Shown piece after piece: positions 1 through 9,644 of a DNA stretch of 41,561 nucleotides; positions within the stretch are counted from its first letter, which is position 1, and every line of letters starts with the position of its first letter. The DNA is from Lentisphaerae bacterium RIFOXYA12_64_32 (GTDB lineage Bacteria; Verrucomicrobiota; Lentisphaeria; Oligosphaerales; YB12-FULL-65-16). Location of the stretch: contig MHBL01000335.1 in assembly GCA_001803235.1 (NCBI GenBank), forward strand, positions 1-41,561, in the 5' to 3' direction. Position numbers and translations under genes: made by a program. The notes beneath the pieces are model-generated. The model did no database searches, was not told the origin of the DNA, and saw only the letters and a list, made by a program, of their open reading frames with translations.

Positions 1-1
1 A

Positions 2-937
2 TCCGCCGTCCCGCTGACACTGCCAGCGCCGTCCCGCAAGGCCGAAACCGCCTATAGCCGCGATTTTCGCGGCGTAACATATAGAGCAAGGTACTATGAC
101 CAGGGGACCGGGACGTTCGGGGCGATGGATTCGTTTGCGGGAAACAACCAAGACCCGCAGAGTCTGCACAAATACAGTTACTGTACTGCGGATCCCGTGA
201 CAAGTGTCGACCCATCGGGATTCGATGCATATGTGGTTGCCCGTCCATTTGACGATTGGCTTCTCACCTGGGGTGCGCCTCTTGTGGTGCACGTGTTTCT
301 TGCGTTCGACGAATCCGGATTGTCTGCAGCTGAGATCTCTCAGTGGCGGTCTCTGGTGAGCCAGTTGAACAACGTCAACACGGCGAATATCATGAAGGGC
401 GTACCAGCGTACACCAATCAGCCGAACGGCACGACCCTCTCTTTCCACCCCTACTGCGTCTTGAACCCTTCGAGTGAGTACGAGGAACTGGGCACTTTCA
501 GCACGCGGGCAACGTACGTGGCATACAACGCACAGAACGACCGGGATGCGTTTGACCAAGCCGGTGAGGGTTGGTGGGCAAGGCATCTCGGGCGACATGC
601 GAGGTGGAGAATCGTCAGAAGTGACTACCAGGCACAAAGTGATCTGTATCGGAGGGCCATTGCATCGCGCGACATAAACAACAAAGCCCCAGAGAGCGTA
701 GACCCGCGCGAATATGACCTGCCGGTGTTCAACTGCGGCGGTTGGGTCGAATACATTGTGGGGCCTGATCGCTTCCCTATGGCGGTTAGGAATTTGTATG
801 CAACGACGGCTGGTCGGCACCCCGACGCCCCAGGGGATGCTGGACCACCTGCCTCTCCCGGAGACGGCGCGGGCAGCCTGCCATGGAACTACGACCCTGC
901 TCCCGTCGCACCAGGGGTGACTCTCTGGAGATGGTAG
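2..937 (+). CDS. RHS repeat-associated core protein, C-terminal end (5' truncated by window) with variable tail domain
   Basis: The frame is open from base 2, so this is the end of a longer gene. The first about 75 codons hold the RHS core signature: YYDQGTGTFGAMDSF, then PQSLHKYSY and the terminal DPSG (about bases 83-214). In RHS/polymorphic toxins the sequence after DPSG is the exchangeable effector. Here that tail is about 240 residues with no family I recognise with confidence. It has a hydrophobic stretch with a histidine (VVHVFLAFDE) and, near the end, an Asn-Cys pair (FNCGGWVEYIV), an order of His then NC that resembles permuted papain-fold (LRAT/NlpC-like) domains; this is a guess from pattern only. 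The last 45 residues are Pro/Gly/Ala-rich. A small lipoprotein follows 38 bp later and may be the partner immunity protein. The RHS identity is firm; the tail activity is not. Confidence 0.85.
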   Translation, partial: SAVPLTLPAPSRKAETAYSRDFRGVTYRARYYDQGTGTFGAMDSFAGNNQDPQSLHKYSYCTADPVTSVDPSGFDAYVVARPFDDWLLTWGAPLVVHVFLAFDESGLSAAEISQWRSLVSQLNNVNTANIMKGVPAYTNQPNGTTLSFHPYCVLNPSSEYEELGTFSTRATYVAYNAQNDRDAFDQAGEGWWARHLGRHARWRIVRSDYQAQSDLYRRAIASRDINNKAPESVDPREYDLPVFNCGGWVEYIVGPDRFPMAVRNLYATTAGRHPDAPGDAGPPASPGDGAGSLPWNYDPAPVAPGVTLWRW

Positions 938-975
938 TTGAGTCAGGGACGCGAGGACGAAAGGGGACCACGCCA

Positions 976-1485
976 ATGCGTAACGGTCTTTTGTTCATGT
1001 GGGGGGTGTGCCTCCTGTGTGGCGCTGGCTGCCGTCACGGTCTCGAAAGAGCGCCCTTGACGGACCGAGTCGTGCGGGATTTCGGTGATGTGGGCGTGAG
1101 TATCTCGGTCCCCCAACACGCTGGCAAAGTTCTCCACAACCCAAGAACGGGGTTGGGCCTTCTTCTCCATCCTTACCACATGCCAGGGATTGGGGCGGAA
1201 CCGCTCTACTGGATACAGATCAGCATCGAACGCCATGTCGCGACGCAGTTCGACGAGAGGATTCGTGAACCATGGGAGAAGTCGGAGTACAACAGATGGA
1301 GGGACACCTATCATCCAGAACTTTCGGAGAAGGATTTCCAGGGTTGGCACCACTTGGTTAGGACAGTCAGGTGTCCGCAAGGCGACATCCTTCTCGTCGA
1401 AGGCAAGGTCTTCTTGGAGGCCGTCACGCCCGAGGAGATAGCGGAAGTGCGTGAGATCGTGAGATCGGTGGTTCCGTTCCGGTAA
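976..1485 (+). CDS. Small predicted lipoprotein, candidate immunity partner of the RHS tail
   Basis: A 169-residue product. I start at ATG 976 because AAGGGGA lies about 9 bases upstream and because the first 19 residues then form a lipoprotein signal: Met-Arg, a hydrophobic run (LLFMWGVCLLC) and GAGC, with Cys19 as the lipidation site. The frame extends further upstream to 883, inside the RHS gene, but that would bury the signal. The mature part is mixed alpha/beta, ends with a helix (PEEIAEVREIVRSVVPF), and matches no family I can name. Its place directly behind an RHS C-terminus, same strand, is where cognate immunity genes sit in polymorphic toxin loci, and a membrane-anchored periplasmic protein would suit a cell-wall or periplasmic effector. 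That role is inference from position. Confidence 0.6.
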   Translation: MRNGLLFMWGVCLLCGAGCRHGLERAPLTDRVVRDFGDVGVSISVPQHAGKVLHNPRTGLGLLLHPYHMPGIGAEPLYWIQISIERHVATQFDERIREPWEKSEYNRWRDTYHPELSEKDFQGWHHLVRTVRCPQGDILLVEGKVFLEAVTPEEIAEVREIVRSVVPFR

Positions 1486-1980
1486 AGCGCCCCAGCAACC
1501 TTCGGTACGGGCAAATGACTGATCGCGTATCCCCATTTCACTCGGGCCCGGGGCTCCGGGGTCAGGCCTTGGCATTTGTAATTCGTGCAGTCCTAACTGA
1601 TTAGCAACACTGCTGTTGCGGATTCGTCGCTGCACGTGAGCCACCTTCGCGTCGGGTTTCGAGACGTAGGAATCGGATTTCCGGACGGCCCGCCGAATCG
1701 CTCGCGGGTGCGGGGCGTGTGGGCGTGGCCGTGCCCGTCGCACCTGTCGCGTATCCCCATTTTATTCGTCCGGGGCATGAAGATCGTGTTATGAGAGGAG
1801 AAGAGCGAGGCGCGGCAAGCGGAAATCGGCTGAACACTCGGCCGGATTTGCAGAGATTCGCGTTGCGTGAGAAGGTGTTAAGCAGGATGCAATGGGCCGG
1901 ATCGGTTTGAACGTGGTGTCCGGGCAGACTCCACCTGCTCGGCGGCTCTTTGACAATCGAATGAGAACAGCGCGAGAGAG
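1486..1980. other. Non-coding 0.5 kb with a repeated 16-mer and a copy of the transposase leader
   Basis: I see no credible gene here. The 16-mer TCGCGTATCCCCATTT occurs twice in the same orientation, at 1523-1538 and 1747-1762. Bases 1495-1516 (GCAACCTTCGG, then T/A, ACGGG, CAAAT) are nearly the same as 3094-3118, which is the leader carrying the ribosome-binding site of the transposase gene; the second copy has three extra G. This suggests that the stretch is debris of an earlier insertion of the same or a related element. Confidence 0.5.
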
Positions 1981-3090
1981 CTACGCTGCGCGCTCTTGTT
2001 CGCCGCGGTCGGGCGCGCCGGACTTCGCGGCAGCCCTGTGGTAGAAGTTGAGCAGGCCGCCGAGGCGGGAATGCTTGACGATCCTGCCCTTCGGGTCGCC
2101 GTTCATGCGTTCATCCGGGAAGAGCAGGACATTGCCGATATCTTCGCCCTGATGGTTGCGCTCGCTGTGATAGTGCTGGAGGTACTCGCGGATGATGTGG
2201 CGGAGGAACCTCTCGCCGACAGGGATGAACTTGCTGAGGCATTCCTCCTTGATGGAGCGCACGAACCTTTCGGCGAAAGCATTCAGGTTTGGGCTTTGAT
2301 GCGGTAGCTTCACCGGTTCCATACCTTTGGGCAGCATGGCATCGAACGCTCGGTACTTGTCATCGGGGTCATGGATGATGAACCTGGCCTTTTCCAGCTC
2401 GAAGCCGGTGAGGTTGCGCGCCACCTGTTGCATGAATGCTGCGTCCGGGTTTGGCGTGAGTCCGCCCAGAACGACCTTGCGGGTCTGAAGGTGGATGAAG
2501 AAGCAGACGTAGTACGTGACCAGTCCCTTGAGGGTCAGAACCTCGGCGGTGAAGAAGTCGGTGGCCCACATCACATCCATGTGGCGATCGAGGAATTCCT
2601 GCCAGGTTCCCTGTGAGTCACGCTCAGGCGCGGGTTCGAGGTTATGCTTGCGCAGCAGCCTTCGGACGGTCTCTTCGTCGACCTCAAAGAACAGATTGGA
2701 GATCTGACCGGCAATGCGCGCGCTGCCCCAGCTTCTGTTTTCCCGAGCCATTCTCAGGATCTCGCGGCAGACCCAGCCTGGAATTTCGGGCCTGCCCGAT
2801 TTCTTCTGTGTCTTTGACGAATCGAACTTCTCAGCTTTCAGGTCTCGGAACCACTTCATCAGGGTTTCAGGACAGAATATCTGAATGACGTCTCTGAAGC
2901 CGTGCTTGATGACGGGTTGGGCCAGGATGGCCAGGCTGCGGCGCTGTTTGTCGTTGAGCAGCAGGCGCCTGCCGGTTTCGGCGTACTTGTCGCGCAGCAC
3001 CTTGTTCTCCTTGCACAGGTAGTCGATGACCATCAGGTACGGCTGATCGCGGTGGTTCCTGAGCAGGGCCAGGAGAATCTTCATGATCAT
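1981..3090 (-). CDS. Integrase/transposase with rve (DDE) catalytic core
   Basis: A 369-residue transposase. Starting at 3090 (MIMKILLALL) puts GAAGG 7 bases upstream of the ATG; the frame runs on to 3363, but that extra part is low-complexity and out of character. The N-terminal half (about 45-155) carries a helix-turn-helix-like region including GRPEIP and WGSARIAGQIS, typical of IS3/IS481-type integrases. The catalytic core follows: first Asp in VMWATDFF (D178), second Asp in the HDPDDKY segment (241-244; the usual motif is H-S/T-D-x-G), and Glu in NAFAERFVRSIKEECL (E274). The triad therefore looks complete, although the second motif is unusual. I could not find convincing terminal inverted repeats or a target duplication. 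Single-frame and full length, so it may be active. Confidence 0.85.
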   Translation of the reverse strand: MIMKILLALLRNHRDQPYLMVIDYLCKENKVLRDKYAETGRRLLLNDKQRRSLAILAQPVIKHGFRDVIQIFCPETLMKWFRDLKAEKFDSSKTQKKSGRPEIPGWVCREILRMARENRSWGSARIAGQISNLFFEVDEETVRRLLRKHNLEPAPERDSQGTWQEFLDRHMDVMWATDFFTAEVLTLKGLVTYYVCFFIHLQTRKVVLGGLTPNPDAAFMQQVARNLTGFELEKARFIIHDPDDKYRAFDAMLPKGMEPVKLPHQSPNLNAFAERFVRSIKEECLSKFIPVGERFLRHIIREYLQHYHSERNHQGEDIGNVLLFPDERMNGDPKGRIVKHSRLGGLLNFYHRAAAKSGAPDRGEQERAA

Positions 3091-3473
3091 GGTGCAACCT
3101 TCGGAACGGGGGGCAAATCGAACCACCACGCGCCCGCTTTCTTGAACACTACCATGAACCACCTCCCGCGTAGGCACCCAATGGACACCACGTCCTTCTA
3201 TGGCACTATGGATGCTTTCTAAGATATAGCAATACAAATGGTTAGGTGAACTCCAACAAGATATGGCTGAGATGCTAGGTCTCCCGGCCTGGCCTGGCTC
3301 GGCCGCGTCGCTCCATCGCGCCGGGTCAGGAGGCCCGGCGCCCACCTTTCGCTGACGCATCACGTCTTTCCACGGCCCCGGCGTTGACGGTCTTTCGCTG
3401 CCGCGTTACCTTGTCGGGTCGAGGGTTCTTCACGGCGTAGCGGCGGATATCGCAGCATCAGGAGGGAACCGGC
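3091..3473. other. Transposase leader and upstream region of the carbohydrate block
   Basis: No gene is supported. Bases 3094-3118 repeat 1495-1516. The stretch 3200-3260 is clearly more AT-rich than its surroundings, which fits the outer part of an inserted element. The strong Shine-Dalgarno AGGAGG at 3460-3465 belongs to the beta-helix gene that starts at 3474. Confidence 0.4.
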
Positions 3474-6218
3474 ATGGCGCACACGGACGGACGTCTGCTC
3501 TGCAGCCTGCTCGCGGGATTGGCTCTGCTCGCCGGGTGTGCGCGACTGGACGAGGCGGCGCGGCAGCGCCTGGCCACGGCCGACTACGTCGTGGCCACGA
3601 ACGGCAACGACGCCTGGTCCGGTAAGCTCGCCGCGCCCAACGCCGCCCGTACGGACGGCCCGCTGGCGACGCTCGCAGGCGCACGGGATGCGGTCCGGCG
3701 CGGCCGCGCCGGCGGCGCGCTGGCGCAGCCCGTCACCGTGCTGGTGCGCGACGGCGTGTACCGGCTCAGCGAACCGCTCACTTTCACACCGGAAGACTCC
3801 GGGTCGGACACGTGCCCGGTCACCTACGCGGCATACCCCGGCGAGCGTCCGGTCATCTCCGGCGGCCGCGAGATCACCGGCTGGCGCTTCGACGCCGCGC
3901 GGGTCTGCTGGGTCGTCGACATCCCTGAGGCGAAGGGTAGGAAGTGGACCTTCCGCCGGCTCTATGTCAACGGCGATCGCCGACCCCTGGCCCGCACCCC
4001 GAACGAGGGCGAGTTCTTCCGCGTCCAGGGCAAGGCTGCACCACTTCAGGACCCGAAGACCGGCAAGGAAACCGACTCCTCGAAGATCAGCTTCCGGTTC
4101 AAGCCGGGCGATCTCGGGCCGCAGGGCGGGTCGGACAACCTGGCCGGCGCCGACGTCGTGACCCTCCGCGCCTGGGAATCAGGCATGCTCCCGGTCGCGT
4201 CCGTGGACTGGGCGACGAACTGCGTCATGCTCGCCGGACCGATGAAATGGAGCATCGAGACTGGGCAGCGCTACTACGTCGAGAACCTCGCTGCCGCGCT
4301 CGATGCGCCGGGCGAGTGGTACCTGGACCGCGAGGCGGGCGTCCTGAGCTACAAACCGCGCGAGGGCGAACGGCTGGGCGAGGTCTCGGTCGTGGCGCCA
4401 GTTCTAACGCAACTCCTTCTTATTAAGGGCGATCCGACTGCCGGACTGCCGGTCGGCAACCTGCACTTCGAGGGGCTCGTCTTCGCAGACTCGGACTACG
4501 TGCTGGAGCCGGAGGGGCACAGCGACTGGCAGGCGGCGGTCACCGTGCCGGCGGCGATCCAGGCCAACGGCGCCCGGGCCTGCAGCATCGAGCGCTGCGA
4601 AGTCCGCAACATCGGCAACTACGCGGTCTGGTTCGAGCGCGGCTGCACGGACAACCGCATCGTGCAAAACGAGATCCACGAGCTCGGCGCGGGCGGCGTG
4701 CGCCTCGGCGAGCAAGGCGTGCGCGAGAAGGAGACCGAGCAAACAAGCCGCAACACGATCTCGAACAATTTCATCCACGACGGCGGCAGCGTTTTCTACG
4801 GCGCGCACGGCGTCTGGGTCGGGCAGAGCAGCGACAACATCATCACACACAACGAAATCTGCGACTTCAACTACACCGGGCTCTCGGTCGGCTGGAGCTG
4901 GGGCTACAGCCCGACCACGTGCCACCGGAACCTGATCGAGTACAACCACCTGCACCACCTCGGCCGCGGCATGCTGTGCGACATGGCGGCGATCTACACA
5001 CTCGGTATCTCGACCGGAACGAAGATCCGGTACAACCTTATCCACGACATCTGGGACTGGGTGGAAGGCTATGGCGCCGGCGGCATCTACCCGGACGAGG
5101 GCAGTTCCGGGATCCTGATCGAAAACAACGTCGTGTACCGCACCACGGCCGGCGGCCTCACGATCCACTACGGCAAGGACATCTTGGCGCGCAACAACAT
5201 CCTCGCGTTCGGCCGCGAACAGCAGGTCTACCTGGGCCGCAGCGACAAGGACTCGAACCAGACCTTCGAGCGCAACATCGTCTACTACGACCAAGGGCGG
5301 CTGTTCTCGCGCATGAGCACGCTCGTGGCCGACAACAACGTGTACTTCGACGCCAGCGGCGAAGAGGTCCGGTTCCCTGGCGACCTGGACCTGGCCGCCT
5401 GGCAGGCCAAAGGCTATGACCAGCACTCGGTCATCGCCGACCCGCTGTTCGTCGACCCGCAGCACGGCGACTTCCGCTTCCGGCCCGGCTCGCCCGCTCT
5501 GACGCTCGGGTTCCAGCCGATCGACATCAGCCAGGCCGGCCTGACCGGCGCCAAGGCCTGGACGGACCGGCCGAAGCGCCTCACGTACACCTACACGGGC
5601 ATTCCATCGAAGATCGAGGCGCCACCGCTGCAACTCGACGACGGGTTTGAGCTCTCTCTGGTCGGGGCCGGGCCCGAGTCGGCGTACATCTCCGGCGAGA
5701 CAAAAGGCGCCGCGATTCGCGTCACCGACGAAATGGCGGCACCCGGCGGCAAGCGCAGCTTGAAGTTCCTCGACGCGCCCGGTCTGGACCAGATCTGGAA
5801 CCCACACATGTACTACACACCGCACGACAGGCGCGGCGTGGTGCGCGAGAGCTTCGACCTGCGCCTGGAACAGGGCGCCATCGTCTGGCACGAGTGGCGC
5901 ACCGGCGGTTCAGACTACTTCGTGGGTCCAAGCCTGCGCATCAGCGCGGATGGCAAGCTCAAGGCCGGAGACCAGGAACTGCTGACGCTCCCCATCGGGC
6001 AATGGGTACGCTTTGAACTCGCCTGCACGATCGGCAAGCAGGCGACCGGTCGCTACAGCCTGGCCATCACGGTGCCGGGCCAGCCGCCCAAGGAGTGGAA
6101 CGACCTGGCCTGCCACCCACGGTTCAAGGCCATCGAGTGGGTCGGCTTCGTCAGCAACGCGACGGAAAAGGCGGTCTTCTACCTCGACAATATCCGGCTT
6201 GCGTGCACGGACAAATGA
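3474..6218 (+). CDS. Lipoprotein right-handed beta-helix protein (pectate-lyase-like fold)
   Basis: A 914-residue predicted outer-surface lipoprotein. AGGAGG stands 8 bases before the ATG. Residues 1-22 form a lipoprotein signal (LLAGLALLAGC, Cys22). The start of the mature protein, YVVATNGNDAWSG followed by a DGPLATLAGARDAVR stretch, is the classic opening of secreted right-handed parallel beta-helix proteins. Residues about 330-640 contain the Asn-rich coils of the helix (for example NTISNNFIHDGG, NIITHNEICDF, ILIENNVVYRT). The last about 200 residues look like a jelly-roll sugar-binding or lyase-like domain (YYTPHDRRGVVRESFDLRL onward). Proteins of this build bind or cleave polysaccharides; substrate cannot be told from sequence. 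It opens a same-strand block with the beta-galactosidase 162 bp downstream. Confidence 0.88.
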   Translation: MAHTDGRLLCSLLAGLALLAGCARLDEAARQRLATADYVVATNGNDAWSGKLAAPNAARTDGPLATLAGARDAVRRGRAGGALAQPVTVLVRDGVYRLSEPLTFTPEDSGSDTCPVTYAAYPGERPVISGGREITGWRFDAARVCWVVDIPEAKGRKWTFRRLYVNGDRRPLARTPNEGEFFRVQGKAAPLQDPKTGKETDSSKISFRFKPGDLGPQGGSDNLAGADVVTLRAWESGMLPVASVDWATNCVMLAGPMKWSIETGQRYYVENLAAALDAPGEWYLDREAGVLSYKPREGERLGEVSVVAPVLTQLLLIKGDPTAGLPVGNLHFEGLVFADSDYVLEPEGHSDWQAAVTVPAAIQANGARACSIERCEVRNIGNYAVWFERGCTDNRIVQNEIHELGAGGVRLGEQGVREKETEQTSRNTISNNFIHDGGSVFYGAHGVWVGQSSDNIITHNEICDFNYTGLSVGWSWGYSPTTCHRNLIEYNHLHHLGRGMLCDMAAIYTLGISTGTKIRYNLIHDIWDWVEGYGAGGIYPDEGSSGILIENNVVYRTTAGGLTIHYGKDILARNNILAFGREQQVYLGRSDKDSNQTFERNIVYYDQGRLFSRMSTLVADNNVYFDASGEEVRFPGDLDLAAWQAKGYDQHSVIADPLFVDPQHGDFRFRPGSPALTLGFQPIDISQAGLTGAKAWTDRPKRLTYTYTGIPSKIEAPPLQLDDGFELSLVGAGPESAYISGETKGAAIRVTDEMAAPGGKRSLKFLDAPGLDQIWNPHMYYTPHDRRGVVRESFDLRLEQGAIVWHEWRTGGSDYFVGPSLRISADGKLKAGDQELLTLPIGQWVRFELACTIGKQATGRYSLAITVPGQPPKEWNDLACHPRFKAIEWVGFVSNATEKAVFYLDNIRLACTDK

Positions 6219-6380
6219 CTGGATGGGTTGGCGGCGCGCGGCCCCGGATCGCGCCCCCCCCCGCGCAGGTCTGTGCCGCCAATCGACGCCTTGCACTTGC
6301 ACCACCCCCGATTACCTTCTGTGCCGTGACGCGGCGAACGCCGCATTCCTGTACTTGATCCATCATTCGAGGAGTATCCG

Positions 6381-9300
6381 ATGCACGACTGGGAGAACCA
6401 CGAAGTAGCCGGGATCAACCGCATGCCAGCGCGAGCCTGCCTGCTGCCGTACGATGACACGGAGAGCGCACGGACCTATGAACGGCTCGCATCACCCTAT
6501 TTCTCGCTGCTCAACGGCGTCTGGAAGTTCCAGTATCTTCAGAATCCCGCGTTCGTCGACGAGAACTTCGTCCGCCCCGACTTCGACGCGTCGGCGTGGG
6601 GCGATATCCCGGTCCCGTCGCACTGGCAGATGCATGGTTACGGGCGGCCGCACTACACGAACGTCATCTACCCGTTCACGGTGAATCCGCCGCATGTGCC
6701 CACGGACAACCCGACCGGTTGCTACCGCCGCGAGTTCACCGTGCCACCCTCCTGGAAGGGGCGCAAGGTCTGCCTGCGCTTTGAGGGTGTGGACAGTGCG
6801 TTCTACGTCTGGGTGAACGGTACCAAGGTCGGGTTCAGCAAGGGCAGCCGCCTCGCCGCCGAGTTCGACATCACCGCGCAGGTCCTCCCCGGGACAAACA
6901 CGCTCGCCGTCGAGGTGTTCCAGTGGTCGGACGGCACCTACCTCGAGGACCAGGACATGTGGTGGCTGTCGGGCATCTTCCGCGACATCTACCTCGTCGC
7001 GCAGCCACAGGTCGATATCTTCGACGCGTTCGTCAAGACCGATCTCGATGCGTCCTACAAGAATGGCACGCTCACCGTCGACGCAGTGCTCGCCAATGAC
7101 CGCCGCACCGAGGCGAAGAAGCATTCCCTCACCGCAACCCTCCTCGACCGCGACGGCGCTGTGGTGGCGGAGGTGAAGAAGGAGGCGGCCATTCCCGGCA
7201 GCGGCACGACGAATGTCGCACTCACGATGCCGGTCAAGGCCCCGTCAAAATGGACCGCAGAGAGTCCGTATCTGTACACGCTGCTCCTCACGCTGACGGA
7301 TAGCCGCGGCACGGTTCTCGCCGTGAAACCGGTCCGCACCGGCTTCCGCAAGGTCGAGATCAGGAACGCGAACGTGCTCGTCAATGGACGCCCCATCATG
7401 GTGCGCGGCGTCAACCGCCACGACTCACACCCCGACAAGGGCCGCGCCGTCAGCTATGACGATATGAAGCTCGACCTGCTCATCATGAAGCGGCACAACG
7501 TCAATGCCGTGCGCACCTCGCACTACCCGAACGACCCGAAGTTCTACGACCTGTGCGACGAGCTCGGCCTGTTCGTGATGTGCGAGTGCGACCTGGAGAC
7601 GCACGGGTTCTCCTATGACGAGGGCAAGAACCCGTCCATGTGGCCCGCGTGGGAGCATCTCTGCGTGGACCGCATGCAGCGCATGGTTGAGGCGCGCAAG
7701 AACCATCCCTGCATCTTCTCCTGGTCGCTGGGCAACGAGTCCGGCTTCGGCTGCAACCACGAAGCGATGTACCGCTGGGCGAAGCAACGCGACACCACGC
7801 GGCCCGTGCACTACGAGGGCGCGTCCCGCCCCGGGCTCATGAAGCGCGAGAAGGGCGAGCCGTGGCAGCGCGAACGCGCCTGCAGCGACATCGCCTCGGC
7901 CATGTACCCGCATCCGGACACGTGGAAGAAGTGGGCCCAGGCCGATGACACCGGCTGGCCGTTCATCCTCTGCGAGTACGCGCACGCCATGGGCAACGGC
8001 CCCGGCGTGTTCCGCGAGTACTGGGAACTGTTCTGGTCGCAGAAGAACATGCAGGGCGCCTTTGTCTGGGAATGGTGCGACCACGGTATCACGCGCCACA
8101 CCGCCGACGGCACCACGTGGTACGCGTACGGCGGCGACTTCGGCGACGAACCGAACGACAGCAACTTCGTCTGCGACGGACTCGTGTTCCCCGACCGCAC
8201 GCCGTCGCCGGGGCTCCTTGAGTTCAAGAAGTGGATCGAACCGGTCCTCGTCGAGGCCGTGAACGTGTGCAAGGGCAAGATCCGCATCACCAATCGCTAC
8301 GATCATATCGGCCTGGCGCACCTGGCCGTCGACTGGACCCTGGCCGAGGACGGCGTCCCGCTCCAGGGTGGCGCACTGCCCACCCTCGACCTGGCGTCGC
8401 GCGAGAGCACCGACCTGATCGTGCCGTTCAAGAAGCCGCAGCTCACGCCGGGAACCGAGTACTTCCTCACCGTGCGCTTCACCCTGGCGCAGGACACGCC
8501 GTGGGCCAAGGCGGGTCACGAAATCGCGCATTGCCAGCTCGCCGTGCCGTTCCCCGCGGTCGCGGCCGCACCGGTCGCCAAGCCGGCACGTGCGCACTCC
8601 GCACTCTCGCTCACCCAGTCAAAGACGGCCATTGCCGTGCACGGCGACGACTTCGCCATTGACTTCGACCCGGTCTTCGGCCGCATCGCGCGCTGGCAGT
8701 TCGCCGGCCGCGATCTCATTGTCCCGAACTTCGGCCCGCGCCTCAACTTCTGGCGCGCCGCCATCGACAACGACGCGCACTGGTCGCTGTGGGAGCACGC
8801 CCTGCACGCGCAGTGGAAGAAAGCGCGCCTCAACCAGATGCAGCACCACACGGTCGACTGCAGCGCGAAGAAGGACGGCGCCGCGGTCGTTGTCACGGTC
8901 CGCTCCCGCATCGCACCACCGGTCCTGTTCATCGGTTTCGACGCGGAATACCGCTACACCATCGCACCGGACGGCACGGTCAAGCTCGCGGTCTCCGGCA
9001 CGCCCAGGAGCACCTGCGCGGTGCAGCCACCGCCGGAAAGCAGGAACTGGGCAGAGGTGATGCCGCACCTGCCGCGCATCGGGCTGGAATTGCGGATGCC
9101 CAAGGAGTTGCAGGCGGTGGACTGGTACGGCCACGGCCCCGGCGAGTGCTACGTCGATACCAAGGCCGCGAACCCGGTCGGGCGCTACCGCGCCGCGGTC
9201 GCAAGCCTCTGCACCCCGTACGTGTTCCCGCAGGAGAACGGCAACCGCGAAGAGGCACGCTGGACCGCGCTCTCCGACCCGCGCGGCGCCGGACTGCTGG

Positions 9301-9578
9301 TCGCCGGCCACCCGCACCTGAACTTCAGCGCGCACGTCTACACCACGGAGGACTTCGACAAGGCACGGCACACGTACGACCTCGTGCCGCGCGACTTCCT
9401 CACCGTGCACCTCGACTACAAGCAGTGCGGCGTGGGCAGCGGCAGTTGCGGACCCGCGACGTTCGAGCAGTACCGCATCAAGTCCGAACCGTTCGCGTTC
9501 ACGCTCTCGTTCGCGCCGTTTGACACCGCGCAGGCCACGCCCGACGCCGTCTACCGCCGGCTCCGCAGCCAGCGCTAG
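6381..9578 (+). CDS. lacZ: Beta-galactosidase, GH2 family, LacZ type
   Basis: 1065 residues, close to the 1,024 of E. coli LacZ. GAGGAG lies 6 bases before the ATG. Domain order is that of the long GH2 enzymes: N-terminal sugar-binding jelly roll (about 45-215, with PSHWQMHGY and DQDMWWLSGIFRD), an immunoglobulin-like domain (about 220-330), the TIM barrel (about 333-620), a second Ig-like domain, and the large C-terminal beta-sandwich (about 745-1060, with WYGHGPGECYVDTK). Both catalytic carboxylates are in place: acid/base Glu453 in SLGNESGFG and nucleophile Glu532 in ILCEYAHAMGNGPG. No signal peptide is visible, so it should act in the cytoplasm on imported beta-galactosides. It sits between a surface beta-helix lipoprotein and a Gfo/Idh/MocA oxidoreductase, which suggests a breakdown pathway. 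Confidence 0.96.
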   Translation: MHDWENHEVAGINRMPARACLLPYDDTESARTYERLASPYFSLLNGVWKFQYLQNPAFVDENFVRPDFDASAWGDIPVPSHWQMHGYGRPHYTNVIYPFTVNPPHVPTDNPTGCYRREFTVPPSWKGRKVCLRFEGVDSAFYVWVNGTKVGFSKGSRLAAEFDITAQVLPGTNTLAVEVFQWSDGTYLEDQDMWWLSGIFRDIYLVAQPQVDIFDAFVKTDLDASYKNGTLTVDAVLANDRRTEAKKHSLTATLLDRDGAVVAEVKKEAAIPGSGTTNVALTMPVKAPSKWTAESPYLYTLLLTLTDSRGTVLAVKPVRTGFRKVEIRNANVLVNGRPIMVRGVNRHDSHPDKGRAVSYDDMKLDLLIMKRHNVNAVRTSHYPNDPKFYDLCDELGLFVMCECDLETHGFSYDEGKNPSMWPAWEHLCVDRMQRMVEARKNHPCIFSWSLGNESGFGCNHEAMYRWAKQRDTTRPVHYEGASRPGLMKREKGEPWQRERACSDIASAMYPHPDTWKKWAQADDTGWPFILCEYAHAMGNGPGVFREYWELFWSQKNMQGAFVWEWCDHGITRHTADGTTWYAYGGDFGDEPNDSNFVCDGLVFPDRTPSPGLLEFKKWIEPVLVEAVNVCKGKIRITNRYDHIGLAHLAVDWTLAEDGVPLQGGALPTLDLASRESTDLIVPFKKPQLTPGTEYFLTVRFTLAQDTPWAKAGHEIAHCQLAVPFPAVAAAPVAKPARAHSALSLTQSKTAIAVHGDDFAIDFDPVFGRIARWQFAGRDLIVPNFGPRLNFWRAAIDNDAHWSLWEHALHAQWKKARLNQMQHHTVDCSAKKDGAAVVVTVRSRIAPPVLFIGFDAEYRYTIAPDGTVKLAVSGTPRSTCAVQPPPESRNWAEVMPHLPRIGLELRMPKELQAVDWYGHGPGECYVDTKAANPVGRYRAAVASLCTPYVFPQENGNREEARWTALSDPRGAGLLVAGHPHLNFSAHVYTTEDFDKARHTYDLVPRDFLTVHLDYKQCGVGSGSCGPATFEQYRIKSEPFAFTLSFAPFDTAQATPDAVYRRLRSQR

Positions 9579-9644
9579 TTCGCATCCGCAGTCAGGTCTG
9601 AGTTCCGCCTTCAGAGACGCTGTCGATTGCGCCCAGGGGCGCTA

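Noticed and set aside
1593..1910. Several overlapping short frames on both strands behind the lipoprotein gene
   Set aside because: No ribosome-binding sites, no domain, and they run through repeated sequence.
4404..5891. Minus-strand frame of 495 codons opposite the beta-helix gene
   Set aside because: Val/Asp/Ala-rich antisense shadow with no motif or start signal.
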